Part shown: in pieces, positions 6,906 through 15,335 of the stretch
Position numbering within the stretch: the first letter of the stretch is position 1
How the letters are laid out: each line of letters opens with the position of its first letter
Assembly: GCF_036880405.1 (NCBI RefSeq)
Contig: NZ_JBAJJM010000007.1
Location: forward strand, 124,001 to 188,000
Direction of reading: 5' to 3'
DNA from: Mannheimia indoligenes
Lineage (GTDB): Bacteria > Pseudomonadota > Gammaproteobacteria > Enterobacterales > Pasteurellaceae
Length of the DNA stretch: 64,000 nucleotides
The notes under the pieces: model-generated
Told to the model about the DNA's origin: nothing
What the model saw: the letters and a program-made list of their open reading frames with translations, nothing else
Databases searched by the model: none
Translations under genes and position numbers: made by a program

Positions 6906-7391
6906 ATGACAGGAAAAGCCACTACGCCGGGGCGAGGGCGAAAACCCACCCCGACCAAAGTGAAAGAACGTCGAGGCAACCCCGGAAAACGAAAGCTAAA
7001 TCAGAATGAACCTGAGTTTAGCCCATTTAATGAACACAGCCCACCACCGCCCCAACTTAATGAAGATGGTCAGCGAATGTGGGCTTTCCTTTTGAAAGAA
7101 TTATTGCCTCAAGGCGTGTTGTTTCAAACAGATCTTGAGGTTGTAGCCAACTATTGCATCGCTTACCAGAACCGAAATTCAGCCTGTAAAGACATTGATA
7201 AATACGGCACATTTGTTGAAAACAGCAATGGTGGACTCTCCAAAAACCCTGCCTTTACTGTACTGAATGAGGCTCTAAAACAGATGACAACATTTGGATC
7301 TCTGCTTGGACTTGACCCCAGCAGCCGCCAACGTCTAACCGGCAAAGCAGACGAACAAAACATCAACCCATTTGCGGAGTTATTACAATGA
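6906..7391 (+). CDS. Terminase small subunit, P27 family
   Basis: 161 residues. The basic proline-rich N-terminus (GRGRKPTPTKVKERRGNPGKRKL) and the helical region (QRMWAFLLKELLPQGVLFQTDLEVVANYCIAYQN) are characteristic of the P27 family. It recognises the phage DNA end and recruits the large subunit. It overlaps the large subunit gene by four bases. Confidence 0.9.
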   Translation: MTGKATTPGRGRKPTPTKVKERRGNPGKRKLNQNEPEFSPFNEHSPPPPQLNEDGQRMWAFLLKELLPQGVLFQTDLEVVANYCIAYQNRNSACKDIDKYGTFVENSNGGLSKNPAFTVLNEALKQMTTFGSLLGLDPSSRQRLTGKADEQNINPFAELLQ

Positions 7392-9091
7392 CGGACAATA
7401 TCAAAAAAGCGACAAAATACGCCAAAGATGTTGTTATAGGCAAAATTCCTGCCTGTCGATTCATCGTAAAAACCTGCCAACAATTTCTTGATGATCTTGA
7501 GCAACAACAAGCGGTCGAATTTCCCTATTATTTTGCGGAAGATAAAGCGGAAAAAGCCTGTAAGTTCATTCAATACCTACCGCATACTAAAGGCGAATGG
7601 GCGTTAAAACGCCAAAACATCACGCTTGAACCGTGGCAATTGTTTATTGTAGCGAATGCTTTTGGCTGGCTACGCAAATCAAACAACCTTCGCCGCTATC
7701 GTGAAATTTATGTTGAAGTACCACGCAAAAACGGCAAATCGGCAATTTCCGCTGGTGTCGGCTTATATATGTTTTGTATGGACAACGAATTTGGAGCTGA
7801 AGTCTATTCAGGTGCAACCACCGAAAAGCAAGCGTGGGAAGTTTTTCGTCCTGCCCGATTGATGTGTAAGAAAACCGATCTACTCTGCTCAACATTCGGT
7901 ATTGAAGTAAACGCCTCAAATCTCAACCGTCCTTCAGACGGTTCACGCTTTGAACCGCTCATTGGCTCACCGGGTGATGGTGCAAGTCCGAGTTGTGCGA
8001 TTGTCGATGAATATCACGAACACAAAAATGACGAGCTTTACACCACAATGCTCACAGGTATGGGGGCTAGAAAACAGCCGCTGATGTTTATCATCACTAC
8101 CGCAGGTTATAACATTGAAGGACCTTGTTATGACAAACGGCGTGAAGTGATTGAAAAACTCAACGGAGCAATCCCAAATGATGAATTGTTTGGCATTATC
8201 TACACCATTGATGAAGACGACGACTGGACAGACGAAAGCGTACTCCGCAAAGCGAATCCAAACTTTGACATATCGGTTTATGGCGATTACTTAATCAGCC
8301 AACAAAACAAGGCTATCAACAACGCACGGCTAACCAATACTTTCAAAACCAAACACCTGAATGTATGGGTATCGGCTAAAGAGAGCTTTTTCAATATGGT
8401 AAGTTGGGAAAACTGTAAAGATGAAAGCCTCAGCCTCAATGATTTCCAAGATGATGAAGTTTATTTAGGGCTAGATATGGCCCGCAAACTCGATATGAAC
8501 TCGCTAGTAAAAGTGTTCAGCCGAATGATTGATGGCAAACGCCATTATTACTGCATTGCCCCTGAATTCTTTGTGCCAGAAGATACTATTTACAACACCG
8601 ACACCGCCTTAAAACGTGTCGTCGATAAATATCAAAAATGGGTAAACAGCGGACATTTAACCGCAACAGACGGTGCAGAAGTAGATTATCGAAAAATCGA
8701 AGAAGTGATCAAAGAAACCAATCATCAACACAGAGTATCTTGTGTGGCGATTGACCCTCACGGAGCAATAGCGATCAGCCATAACTTAGCGGACGAAGGA
8801 TTAAACCCGATAACCATTACCCAAAACTACACAAACCTATCCGATCCAATGAAAGAGCTAGAAGCAGCCATCGAAAGCGGACGTTTCCACCACGATGGCA
8901 ACCCAATTATGACGTGGTGTATGGGTAACGTAGTGGGTAAAACCGTACCGGGTAATGATGATGTGGTACGCCCTATCAAAGAAATTCCCGAAAACAAAAT
9001 CGACGGAGCCGTCGCTTTAATGATGGCAATCGGTCGCATTATGTTGAACGTGGACGATAACTTTTTCCCTGATGAGGTATTAGAGCTATGA
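7388..9091 (+). CDS. Terminase large subunit (Terminase_1 type)
   Basis: 567 residues, full length. The Walker A-like VPRKNGKSAISAG is near residue 113, Walker B is CAIVDEYHEH near residue 205, and the ITTAGYN coupling motif follows. The C-terminal nuclease half has YLGLDMARKLDMNSL and VAIDPHG, giving the metal-binding acidic residues. It powers DNA packaging through the portal and cuts the concatemer. The start overlaps the small subunit stop. An uptake signal core sits at 7507-7516. Confidence 0.95.
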   Translation: MTDNIKKATKYAKDVVIGKIPACRFIVKTCQQFLDDLEQQQAVEFPYYFAEDKAEKACKFIQYLPHTKGEWALKRQNITLEPWQLFIVANAFGWLRKSNNLRRYREIYVEVPRKNGKSAISAGVGLYMFCMDNEFGAEVYSGATTEKQAWEVFRPARLMCKKTDLLCSTFGIEVNASNLNRPSDGSRFEPLIGSPGDGASPSCAIVDEYHEHKNDELYTTMLTGMGARKQPLMFIITTAGYNIEGPCYDKRREVIEKLNGAIPNDELFGIIYTIDEDDDWTDESVLRKANPNFDISVYGDYLISQQNKAINNARLTNTFKTKHLNVWVSAKESFFNMVSWENCKDESLSLNDFQDDEVYLGLDMARKLDMNSLVKVFSRMIDGKRHYYCIAPEFFVPEDTIYNTDTALKRVVDKYQKWVNSGHLTATDGAEVDYRKIEEVIKETNHQHRVSCVAIDPHGAIAISHNLADEGLNPITITQNYTNLSDPMKELEAAIESGRFHHDGNPIMTWCMGNVVGKTVPGNDDVVRPIKEIPENKIDGAVALMMAIGRIMLNVDDNFFPDEVLEL

Positions 9092-9237
9092 GAAATGTCA
9101 TTTTAGATTTGTTAGGTTTAACAGGCTTTGGGATTTTGTGTAGCGGTATTTATCTCAAATATGGGCTAGATGTTTCGCTGATCTGTGGCGGAGCCTTGCT
9201 CTTGCTGTTAGTGATTTTTGCTTCGAGAGGTAAATAA
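9088..9237 (+). CDS. Small membrane protein between terminase and portal, 49 aa
   Basis: The ATG overlaps the terminase stop (ATGA) and the TAA overlaps the portal ATG (TAATG), so it is tightly embedded in the operon. The peptide has two hydrophobic segments (about residues 4-22 and 29-44) and ends ASRGK. Small hydrophobic ORFs occur at this spot in many HK97-like phages, with no known function. Confidence 0.6.
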   Translation: MRNVILDLLGLTGFGILCSGIYLKYGLDVSLICGGALLLLLVIFASRGK

Positions 9238-10454
9238 TGATTTTCGATAATTTATTTAATACTCGCTCGTTGGAAAATCCAGCAGTACCGTTGAGTAGCG
9301 AATCAGCTTACGAAGAACTGTTTGGTACGCAACCAACTAAGGTCGTTAGCCCTGATTTAGCAATGAAATTGGCGGCGGTTTACGCCTGTGTGTATGTGCT
9401 ATCAAGCTCACTGGCTCAATTACCGCTACACGTTAAACGCAAAGATGGCGATAAGGTGGAAACTGCAAAAGACCACCCAGCTTATTATTTGCTACACGAC
9501 AGCCCGAATTTTTGGCAAACGTCCTACAAAATGCGTGAATACGCCCAAAGTGCGGTGTTGCTTTACGGTAACGCCTATATTCACATTGTGCGTAATCATA
9601 ACGGTACGGTGCAATCGCTTGAATCATTAGAACCGTGGAAAGTGCAATTGCTGAAAAATGGCGGTCGTTACATTTATGCGTATTACGACGATGATAAAAC
9701 GTTGAGCATTTCGCCTGACGATATGATCCACATTAAATCGCTTGGTCCGTCAATCAAGACAGGCAAATCGGTTATTCAAACCCACGCTGAAACCATTGGA
9801 TTAGGGCTAGATGCTCGCAAATTTGCCAGCGGTTTCTTTGGCGGAAATGCTCGTCCTGCAGGTATTTTATCGGTAAAAACCCAGCTCAACAGCAGCTCGT
9901 GGGAAAACTTCAAAAAAATGTGGCAAGAGGCACAACAAAAGCTCCGTTCTGAAGACAATAAAACCATTTTACTCCCTGCGGAACTGGACTATAGAGCCTT
10001 AACGGTTTCACCAGTTGATACCGAATTGCTCTCAATGATGAAGCTCAACCGCTCCGAAGTCGCAGGTATTTTCAATGTACCAGCTCATATGATTAATGAC
10101 TTAGAAAAAGCGACTTTTTCAAATATTTCGGAACAAACCATTCAATTTATCCGCTATAGCGTAATGCCGTGGGTGGTAAATTGGGAGCAAGAGCTCAACC
10201 GCAAAATCTTTACTGCGGCAGAACGTAAAGCAGGCTATTTCGTCAAATTTAACCTTGCGGGCATTATGCGTGGTACTGCAGCTGAACGAGCAACTTTCTA
10301 CCACAATGCGATTACCGATGGTTGGATGTCTCGTAACGAAGCACGACAACTTGAAGATATGAACCCTGTTGAGGGCTTGGACGAAATGCTCGTCAGCGTG
10401 AATGCCGCTCAACAATCTCAACACAACCAACAAAAGGAGAACAGCAATGAGTGA
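9237..10454 (+). CDS. Portal protein, HK97 family
   Basis: 405 residues. Typical motifs: MKLAAVYACVYVLSSSLAQLPLHVKRKDG near residue 42, PNFWQTSYKMREYAQSAVLLYGNAYIHI, and AGIFNVPAHMINDLEKATFSNISEQ in the C-terminal half. It forms the dodecameric ring at the capsid vertex through which DNA enters and leaves and to which the connector binds. The end overlaps the protease gene by 8 bases. Confidence 0.95.
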   Translation: MIFDNLFNTRSLENPAVPLSSESAYEELFGTQPTKVVSPDLAMKLAAVYACVYVLSSSLAQLPLHVKRKDGDKVETAKDHPAYYLLHDSPNFWQTSYKMREYAQSAVLLYGNAYIHIVRNHNGTVQSLESLEPWKVQLLKNGGRYIYAYYDDDKTLSISPDDMIHIKSLGPSIKTGKSVIQTHAETIGLGLDARKFASGFFGGNARPAGILSVKTQLNSSSWENFKKMWQEAQQKLRSEDNKTILLPAELDYRALTVSPVDTELLSMMKLNRSEVAGIFNVPAHMINDLEKATFSNISEQTIQFIRYSVMPWVVNWEQELNRKIFTAAERKAGYFVKFNLAGIMRGTAAERATFYHNAITDGWMSRNEARQLEDMNPVEGLDEMLVSVNAAQQSQHNQQKENSNE

Positions 10455-11046
10455 TATTGAAAAACGCTCCTATGCTGGCGAAGTACGAGCTGAAAACCGA
10501 GAAAACGAGCCAACGCACATTATTGGCTATGGTTCAGTATTCAACTCAAAATCAGAATTACTCTGGGGCTTTCGTGAAATCATTATGCCGGGTGCATTTG
10601 ATGATGTGCTTGAAGATGATGTACGAGGATTATTTAACCACGATCCGAATTTTATTCTAGGTCGCAGTAAAGCCGGTACATTAAGCCTTTCTGTTGATGA
10701 AACAGGCTTAAAATACGACATCATCGCCCCTGATACGCCAACCATTCGTGATTTAGTTATCGCACCGCTAAAACGGGGCGATATTACCCAATCCTCCTTT
10801 GCGTTCAAAATTGCTCGTAATGGCGATGATTGGTATGAAAATGACGATGGTATCGTTATCCGTGAAATCCATAAAATTTCACGCTTATATGATGTCAGCC
10901 CTGTTACTTATCCAGCTTATCAAGAAGCAAGCAGTACTGCACGCTCTCTTGAAGCGTGGAAAGAAGCAAGAAACTCAGGAGCAATTGCTAAAGCAGTTTC
11001 ACAAAAAGCCGCACGAGAACGGTTTTTAAGCCTAATCAGTGCATAA
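10447..11046 (+). CDS. Prohead maturation protease, HK97 family (U35)
   Basis: 199 residues from the ATG at 10447, which has AAAGGAG at a good distance. An earlier in-frame ATG at 10402 is not needed. Motifs GYGSVFN, MPGAFDD, LFNHDPNFILGR (catalytic His about 65) and DITQSSFAF (catalytic Ser about 116) identify the herpesvirus-like serine protease fold. It cleaves the capsid N-terminal scaffold domain and itself during prohead maturation. Its position between portal and capsid is canonical. Confidence 0.93.
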   Translation: MSDIEKRSYAGEVRAENRENEPTHIIGYGSVFNSKSELLWGFREIIMPGAFDDVLEDDVRGLFNHDPNFILGRSKAGTLSLSVDETGLKYDIIAPDTPTIRDLVIAPLKRGDITQSSFAFKIARNGDDWYENDDGIVIREIHKISRLYDVSPVTYPAYQEASSTARSLEAWKEARNSGAIAKAVSQKAARERFLSLISA

Positions 11047-11070
11047 CTCAATATAGATTTTAGTAATACG

Positions 11071-11093
11071 AGCCGCATTATTGTGGCTTTTTT
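11071..11093 (+). terminator. Terminator-like hairpin between protease and capsid genes
   Basis: AGCCGCA at 11071-11077, loop TTAT, TGTGGCT at 11082-11088 (one wobble), then TTTTT. It would lower capsid transcription unless polymerase is antiterminated. Confidence 0.6.
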
Positions 11094-11112
11094 CATTTAA
11101 GAGGAAATAAAA

Positions 11113-12321
11113 ATGGCTAAATTACACGAGCTACAAGAAAAACGTCGCAATATTGCGGTTCAAATGCGTCAATTAAATGACGAAATCGGCGAAAAAACGT
11201 GGACGGATGAACAACGCACCAAGTGGGACTCAATGAAACACGAGCTTGGCGGCGTAGAGGCACAAATTGAGCGTGAAGAATCGTTACGTTCAACTGATGC
11301 ACTCTTTGTGGAAGAAAAACGTGAAGAGCAAGCGAAAGATCCGGTATTAGATGCGGAAGCCAAACGCTCACAAGTATTTGATTCATTCTTACGCCGTGGT
11401 TTGGGCGAATTAACCCAAGAAGAAAAGCAAGTAATGGCTGAACTTCGTGCTCAATCTGTAGGCGTAAACGAACAAGGTGGTTACACCGTACCAAAAGAGT
11501 TCCAAGCTCGTATTGTGGAACAGATGAAAGCCTATGGCGGCATTGCGAACGTCAGCCGTATTATTACCACCTCTGACGGTCGCAATATTGAATGGCTAAC
11601 GGCTGATGCAATAAGTGAAATGGGTGAACTCATTGGCGAAAACCAAGCAGCAACAGAGCAAGACACTAACTTTGGTATTGCAAATTTAGGTTCTCGTAAG
11701 CTCACATCTAAAATTATCCGTGTTTCTGGCGAATTATTACAAGATAGTGCCATTGATATTGAAGCCTACCTTGCCTCTCGTATTGCCGAACGTATCGGAC
11801 GTGCTGAAGCTCACTACCTTGTACGTGGCAATGGCACAGGCTCTCCTGTTGCACAACCAAAAGGTTTAGATGTTAGCGTTACAGGTAAAACCACCACCGC
11901 CGCAGCAAATGCAGTAGATTGGAAAGATATCAATGCTTTAATTCACTCTATCGACCCTGCTTATCGTGGTGCAGGTAACACTCGCCTTGCGTTTAATGAC
12001 AAAACGTTCCGCACATTAAAAGAAATGGTTGATGCTAACAATCGCCCACTATGGTTACCAAGCATTACAGGCGTTGCTCCAGCCTCTATCTTGGGTTATC
12101 AATATGTTATCGATCAAGGCATTGAAGATATTGCCAAAGACAAGAAATTTATGTTCTTTGGCGACTTTAACCGCTTTATTGTCCGCCGTGTATCTTATAT
12201 GACATTAAAACGCTTAGTGGAGCGTTACGCAGAATACGACCAAGTCGGCTTCTTAGCCTTCCATCGTTTCGATTGTGCTTTAGAAGATACCTCAGCCATT
12301 AAAGCATTAGTAGGTAAATAA
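11113..12321 (+). CDS. Major capsid protein, HK97 fold
   Basis: 402 residues. Residues 1-110 are a charged coiled coil (the delta scaffold domain, KLHELQEKRRNIAVQMRQLND). Near 115-125, SVGVNEQGGYTVPKEF marks the start of the mature capsid, and cleavage is expected just upstream. The rest follows the HK97 fold (RKLTSKIIRVSGELLQDS, HYLVRGNGTGSPVAQPKG, a C-terminal KRLVERYAEYDQVGFLAFHRFD). GAGGAAATAAAA precedes the ATG. It builds the icosahedral head. Confidence 0.95.
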   Translation: MAKLHELQEKRRNIAVQMRQLNDEIGEKTWTDEQRTKWDSMKHELGGVEAQIEREESLRSTDALFVEEKREEQAKDPVLDAEAKRSQVFDSFLRRGLGELTQEEKQVMAELRAQSVGVNEQGGYTVPKEFQARIVEQMKAYGGIANVSRIITTSDGRNIEWLTADAISEMGELIGENQAATEQDTNFGIANLGSRKLTSKIIRVSGELLQDSAIDIEAYLASRIAERIGRAEAHYLVRGNGTGSPVAQPKGLDVSVTGKTTTAAANAVDWKDINALIHSIDPAYRGAGNTRLAFNDKTFRTLKEMVDANNRPLWLPSITGVAPASILGYQYVIDQGIEDIAKDKKFMFFGDFNRFIVRRVSYMTLKRLVERYAEYDQVGFLAFHRFDCALEDTSAIKALVGK

Positions 12322-12327
12322 TTTATA

Positions 12328-12346
12328 GTCGGGCTTTATGCCCGAC
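12328..12346 (+). other. Intercistronic hairpin after the capsid gene
   Basis: Perfect 7-bp stem GTCGGGC/GCCCGAC with loop TTTAT, not followed by a T-tract. It is more likely an mRNA stability or processing element than a terminator. Confidence 0.5.
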
Positions 12347-12364
12347 ATTCTCAAGGACAATGTA

Positions 12365-12685
12365 ATGAGCATAACACTTGAAGAAGTCAAACAACAATGC
12401 CGTATAGAACACGACCTAGAAGATGATCTGCTCAATGGCTATCTGCTTTCCGCTCGAAAAACGATTGAAAATCTAACTAACCGCAAGCTTGTTGATGAAC
12501 TCCCTGAAAATCCCCCTCCAAATGCGTTATTGCTGACGGAAGATTTAAAACTGGCGGTGTTAATGCTCACCGCTTATTTATATGAAAATCGGAGTGGTTG
12601 GAATGAGGCTAATAACTCCCCTAATTTTGCTATTCCGCCAACGGTTGAAATCATTATTCAATCCTATAAATTCATCACACTCTAA
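12365..12685 (+). CDS. Head-tail connector protein (gp6-like)
   Basis: 106 residues from the ATG at 12365, preceded by CAAGGACAATGTA; the frame is open to 12338 but that start lies inside the hairpin region. The pattern ITLEEVKQQCRIEHDLEDDLLNGYLLSARKTIENLTNR followed by a hydrophobic LAVLMLTAYLYENR is typical of the gp6-like DNA packaging/connector family. It forms the ring beneath the portal. Confidence 0.85.
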   Translation: MSITLEEVKQQCRIEHDLEDDLLNGYLLSARKTIENLTNRKLVDELPENPPPNALLLTEDLKLAVLMLTAYLYENRSGWNEANNSPNFAIPPTVEIIIQSYKFITL

Positions 12686-12726
12686 CAAGCGGTCAAATTT
12701 TCCGAAAAATTTACATAAGGAAAGGT

Positions 12727-13062
12727 ATGAACATCGGCAAACTTCGTCATCGTATTATTATCCAAACGCAACACCACCGCCCAAGCGGATATGGTGCAGT
12801 CGTTGCCGAATGGCACGATCTACACACCGTTTGGGCGGAAGTAAAACCGATTTCGGGGCGAGAGCTACTCTTAGCAAATCAAATTCACGCAGAGGCAACA
12901 ACGCAGATTTGGTTACGCTATCTGCCAAATATTGATCACACAATGCGAGTTAAATTTGGCGAACGCCACTTCGAGATTGTGGCAATCCAAAATTGGCGGG
13001 AACTCAATCGAAGTCTCTTGCTGCATTGTAAGGAGCTAACCAATGGCAACGCTCAACGTTAA
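12727..13062 (+). CDS. Phage head closure protein
   Basis: 111 residues. It opens MNIGKLRHRIIIQTQ and has the family core WAEVKPISGRELLLANQIHAEATTQIWLRY and FEIVAIQNWRELNRSLLLHCKEL. These proteins close the portal-connector channel and join the tail. AAGGAAAGGT is a strong ribosome site. A full uptake signal core lies 33 bases upstream (12685-12694). It overlaps the next gene by 20 bases. Confidence 0.9.
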   Translation: MNIGKLRHRIIIQTQHHRPSGYGAVVAEWHDLHTVWAEVKPISGRELLLANQIHAEATTQIWLRYLPNIDHTMRVKFGERHFEIVAIQNWRELNRSLLLHCKELTNGNAQR

Positions 13063-13522
13063 GATTGAGGGCTTAAAAGAGCTTGGTCAAAAAATGCAAT
13101 CGTTAGGTAAAAAAACCTCAAACCGCATTGCGGTAAAAGCAATGCGACAAGGTGGGGCGATTGTACGAGATACCGCACGAGCCAAAGCTCCTGTATTGCA
13201 AGAAAACGTACCACATCGTAAAAAAGGTACATTGAAAAAAGCCATCACTACCCGAACCAAAATCAAAAATGGCAAAGCTGAAACGATTGTCTGGGTTAAG
13301 AAATTAACAGACAAACAGATTAGCCGTTTTAAAGGGGAAAGCGGCAGAGGCGGAGCTTACAACCCTAACGATCCGTACTATTGGCGGTTTGTTGAGTTCG
13401 GCACAAGTAAAATGGCGGCAAAACCTTTTATGCGGCCCGCTTTTGAACAAAGCAAACAGCAAGCAGCTAAAGCCATTGCCGATACGCTCCGCACCGAAAT
13501 CCACAAGGAGGTAACTTCTTGA
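13043..13522 (+). CDS. HK97 gp10-like tail-completion protein
   Basis: 159 residues. N-terminal VKIEGLKELGQKMQSLGKKTSNRIAVKAMRQGGAIVRDTARAKAP and C-terminal YYWRFVEFGTSKMAAKPFMRPAFE are the hallmarks of the HK97 gp10 family, a head-tail joining component. It overlaps the head closure gene and runs into the next gene, whose TTG start overlaps its stop. Confidence 0.9.
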   Translation: MATLNVKIEGLKELGQKMQSLGKKTSNRIAVKAMRQGGAIVRDTARAKAPVLQENVPHRKKGTLKKAITTRTKIKNGKAETIVWVKKLTDKQISRFKGESGRGGAYNPNDPYYWRFVEFGTSKMAAKPFMRPAFEQSKQQAAKAIADTLRTEIHKEVTS

Positions 13523-13863
13523 TTCAAAATGAACTCTACTCTGCCCTGGAATCGCTTGTTTCAGGGCGTTGTTTTTATGAAGTTATTCCTGAAACCAACA
13601 CGGAATACCCTGTGATTGTGTATCAATTTCCTAACATCTCGCCTAATTCCGCCCTAATTGATAGCGAAATGGACGATTACACAGTGCAAATCGATATTTA
13701 CAGTCGCAACCCTGATGATATTTTCCGACTGCGTAAACAAGTTATTGAGGCCGTCGAAAATGCTTTTAATTTTGCCGAACGAGTATCCGATTTCAGCGAT
13801 TACGAAGCTGAAACCAAACTCCATCGGCGAATGTTTACTTATCAAATAGCTTATGAGGACTAA
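13519..13863 (+). CDS. Tail terminator / DUF3168-type protein
   Basis: 114 residues. The start is a TTG with AAGGAGG eight bases upstream, overlapping the previous stop. The sequence LYSALESLVSGRCFYEVIPETNTEYPVIVYQFPN followed by YTVQIDIYSRNPDDIFRLRKQVIEAV resembles DUF3168/tail-terminator proteins, which cap the tail tube at the head end. Assignment rests on the pattern and the gene order. Confidence 0.7.
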   Translation: MIQNELYSALESLVSGRCFYEVIPETNTEYPVIVYQFPNISPNSALIDSEMDDYTVQIDIYSRNPDDIFRLRKQVIEAVENAFNFAERVSDFSDYEAETKLHRRMFTYQIAYED

Positions 13864-13866
13864 ACT

Positions 13867-14508
13867 ATGGCTAAAACCACCCCATTTAAAGGTACAAAAT
13901 TTCGCATTGGTGTAGGCAAGGAAGGGCAAAAAGCGATTACCGCAATTAACCTCAACACTGCCACACTTACAATTGCCACATCGGGCTATCAAAAAGGCGA
14001 TGCAATTGAATTAACAGGCTGCGGGCAACTTGACGGCGTTTACCCTGTTTTATCGGTAACAGGCGATCAAGTAAAACTCTGTGAAGAAGTGAATTGGGAA
14101 GGTAAAGACTTACCAAGTAGCTACACACAAGCAAAAGCCGCACGAGTGCAATTCTCAGCTCAATTCTGTGCGATCAAAAACATTGAAAAATCTGATGATA
14201 CTCTGAGTACCGAAGATGTCACAACGGTTTGCTCGGAAGGCACGGAAACCGAACCGGGTGAAATTGAGTTCGGCTCAATCAAACTAAGTTTCTTCCACGC
14301 ACCAAGCACCGAAATGCAAAAACGCCTGCGTAAATTATTCTACGACAAAGCCACCTTCCCATATAAGTTGGAATTACCTCTTGATAACGGCACAACCTAC
14401 GGACAAGCCTTTATTGAATCGGGTAACGGCTTTAGCGGCGAAGTAAAAGGCAAATATGAAGGCTCAGTATCACTTAAACCTGCCGGACGTGATTATCTCA
14501 TTGTGTAA
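13867..14508 (+). CDS. Major tail tube protein
   Basis: 213 residues, in the standard position between tail terminator and tail chaperone. MAKTTPFKGTKFRIGVGKEG at the start and GYQKGDAIELTGCGQLDGVYPVLSV suggest a beta-rich tube subunit. The region around residues 115-160 (TVCSEGTETEPGEIEFGSIKLSFFHAP) matches the pattern of siphophage tube proteins. Hexameric rings of it stack to form the tail. Confidence 0.8.
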   Translation: MAKTTPFKGTKFRIGVGKEGQKAITAINLNTATLTIATSGYQKGDAIELTGCGQLDGVYPVLSVTGDQVKLCEEVNWEGKDLPSSYTQAKAARVQFSAQFCAIKNIEKSDDTLSTEDVTTVCSEGTETEPGEIEFGSIKLSFFHAPSTEMQKRLRKLFYDKATFPYKLELPLDNGTTYGQAFIESGNGFSGEVKGKYEGSVSLKPAGRDYLIV

Positions 14509-14530
14509 TTGCAAAATATTACTCCAATTC

Positions 14531-14562
14531 GACCGCTTGTAATGCTGCAAGCGGTCTTTTTT
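14531..14562 (+). terminator. Terminator formed by an inverted pair of uptake signals, inside the prophage
   Basis: GACCGCTTG (14531-14539) and CAAGCGGTC (14548-14556) are perfect inverted copies of the uptake core with an 8-base loop, followed by TTTTTT. It sits after the abundant tail tube gene, where such phages often reduce downstream expression. Confidence 0.8.
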
Positions 14563-14590
14563 ATCCCAAATTTTACAAAAGGAACGTACA

Positions 14591-14992
14591 ATGACCCTCC
14601 GTGAAAAACTCCTAGCCAACAAACCTAAATTACAACCTATCGAAATCAATGGTGATACCTACTACCTGCGTGAAGCCACCGTTGGCGATATGAACAAGCA
14701 GATTTTTGAAACTCGTAGCTGGTTAATCCAACAAGCAGAAAAAGAAAATTATGCGTTACCGGCAGAAGATGATGAAACCTTTGAAGAAGCTCTAAATCGT
14801 TTTGGCGAAAAATACCGCTTAGCACAATCTGTTGCTTACCGTTTATGCGATGAAAATGGTGCATTATTGTTTAATCCTCTCGACATTAACGATCTGAATG
14901 CCATTGCGGAATTAGACAGCACAGTCATCATCGAATTTAACCAAGCTGTTTCGCCCCCAAAAACCTCAGCGAGCGAAGAAAGTTCCAGCTAA
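14591..14992 (+). CDS. Tail assembly chaperone, upstream frame (lambda G-like)
   Basis: 133 residues in the zero frame. PIEINGDTYYLREATVGDMNKQIFETR is typical of tail assembly chaperones next to the tube gene. The C-terminus beyond the slippery site is short and serine-rich (KTSASEESSS). AAAAGGAAC precedes the ATG. A portion of ribosomes probably shifts to -1 at 14956-14962, giving the longer G-T-like product that coats and folds the tape measure. Confidence 0.85.
   Translation: MTLREKLLANKPKLQPIEINGDTYYLREATVGDMNKQIFETRSWLIQQAEKENYALPAEDDETFEEALNRFGEKYRLAQSVAYRLCDENGALLFNPLDINDLNAIAELDSTVIIEFNQAVSPPKTSASEESSS
14956..14962 (+). promoter_or_regulatory. Programmed -1 frameshift site C CCA AAA
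   Basis: In the zero frame the codons are CCC-CCA-AAA. The heptamer C CCA AAA fits the X XXY YYZ rule exactly: tRNA-Pro and tRNA-Lys can re-pair one base back on CCC and AAA. The -1 frame is open from here through 15264. Confidence 0.8.
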
Positions 14993-15264
14993 CGCTTTCG
15001 CTCGCACTGGGGAAAACGCTTGAAGAAATCGAACAAATGCCCGAACACCACTTTGCCGAATATCAACTTTTCTACCAAGAACAGCCGTTCGGCTTATGGC
15101 GTGAAGACTACCGCACCGCACAACTTGCTCACTTAACTGCAATGGTAAACCGTGATCCGAAAGGTAAAGCACCGGAATTGGCGGAATTTATGCCGTTTTT
15201 CAACCGTAATGATGAGCAAGAAACGGAAGATGATGGCGTGGCGGAGTATTTGGCAAAAAGGTAA
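14962..15264 (+). CDS. Tail assembly chaperone, -1 frame extension (lambda T-like, DUF4035-type)
   Basis: After the shift the frame reads NLSERRKFQLTLSLALGKT, then LEEIEQMPEHHFAEYQLFYQEQPFGLWREDYRTAQLAHL, the pattern of T-type tail assembly proteins. An ATG at 15037 exists but lies inside the conserved block and lacks a ribosome site, so the fusion is the likely product (about 223 residues in all). It ends AEYLAKR at 15264, just before the promoter of the inserted antitoxin unit. Confidence 0.8.
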   Translation, partial: NLSERRKFQLTLSLALGKTLEEIEQMPEHHFAEYQLFYQEQPFGLWREDYRTAQLAHLTAMVNRDPKGKAPELAEFMPFFNRNDEQETEDDGVAEYLAKR

Positions 15265-15271
15265 ATACCTC

Positions 15272-15325
15272 TTGTATTTCTCAGCAATACAATTTAAAAT
15301 CAAATTGTATAACGATGAAGTACAA
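15272..15325 (+). promoter_or_regulatory. Promoter with two operator-like inverted repeats ahead of the antitoxin gene
   Basis: TTGTAT (15272-15277), 17-base spacer, TAAAAT (15295-15300). A perfect inverted repeat TTGTATT/AATACAA (15272-15278, 15286-15292) covers the -35 and spacer. A second one, TTGTA/TACAA (15305-15309, 15321-15325), covers the start region. Paired palindromes over a promoter are the classic autorepression layout of ribbon-helix-helix antitoxins. Confidence 0.6.
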
Positions 15326-15335
15326 GAGAATTTGA

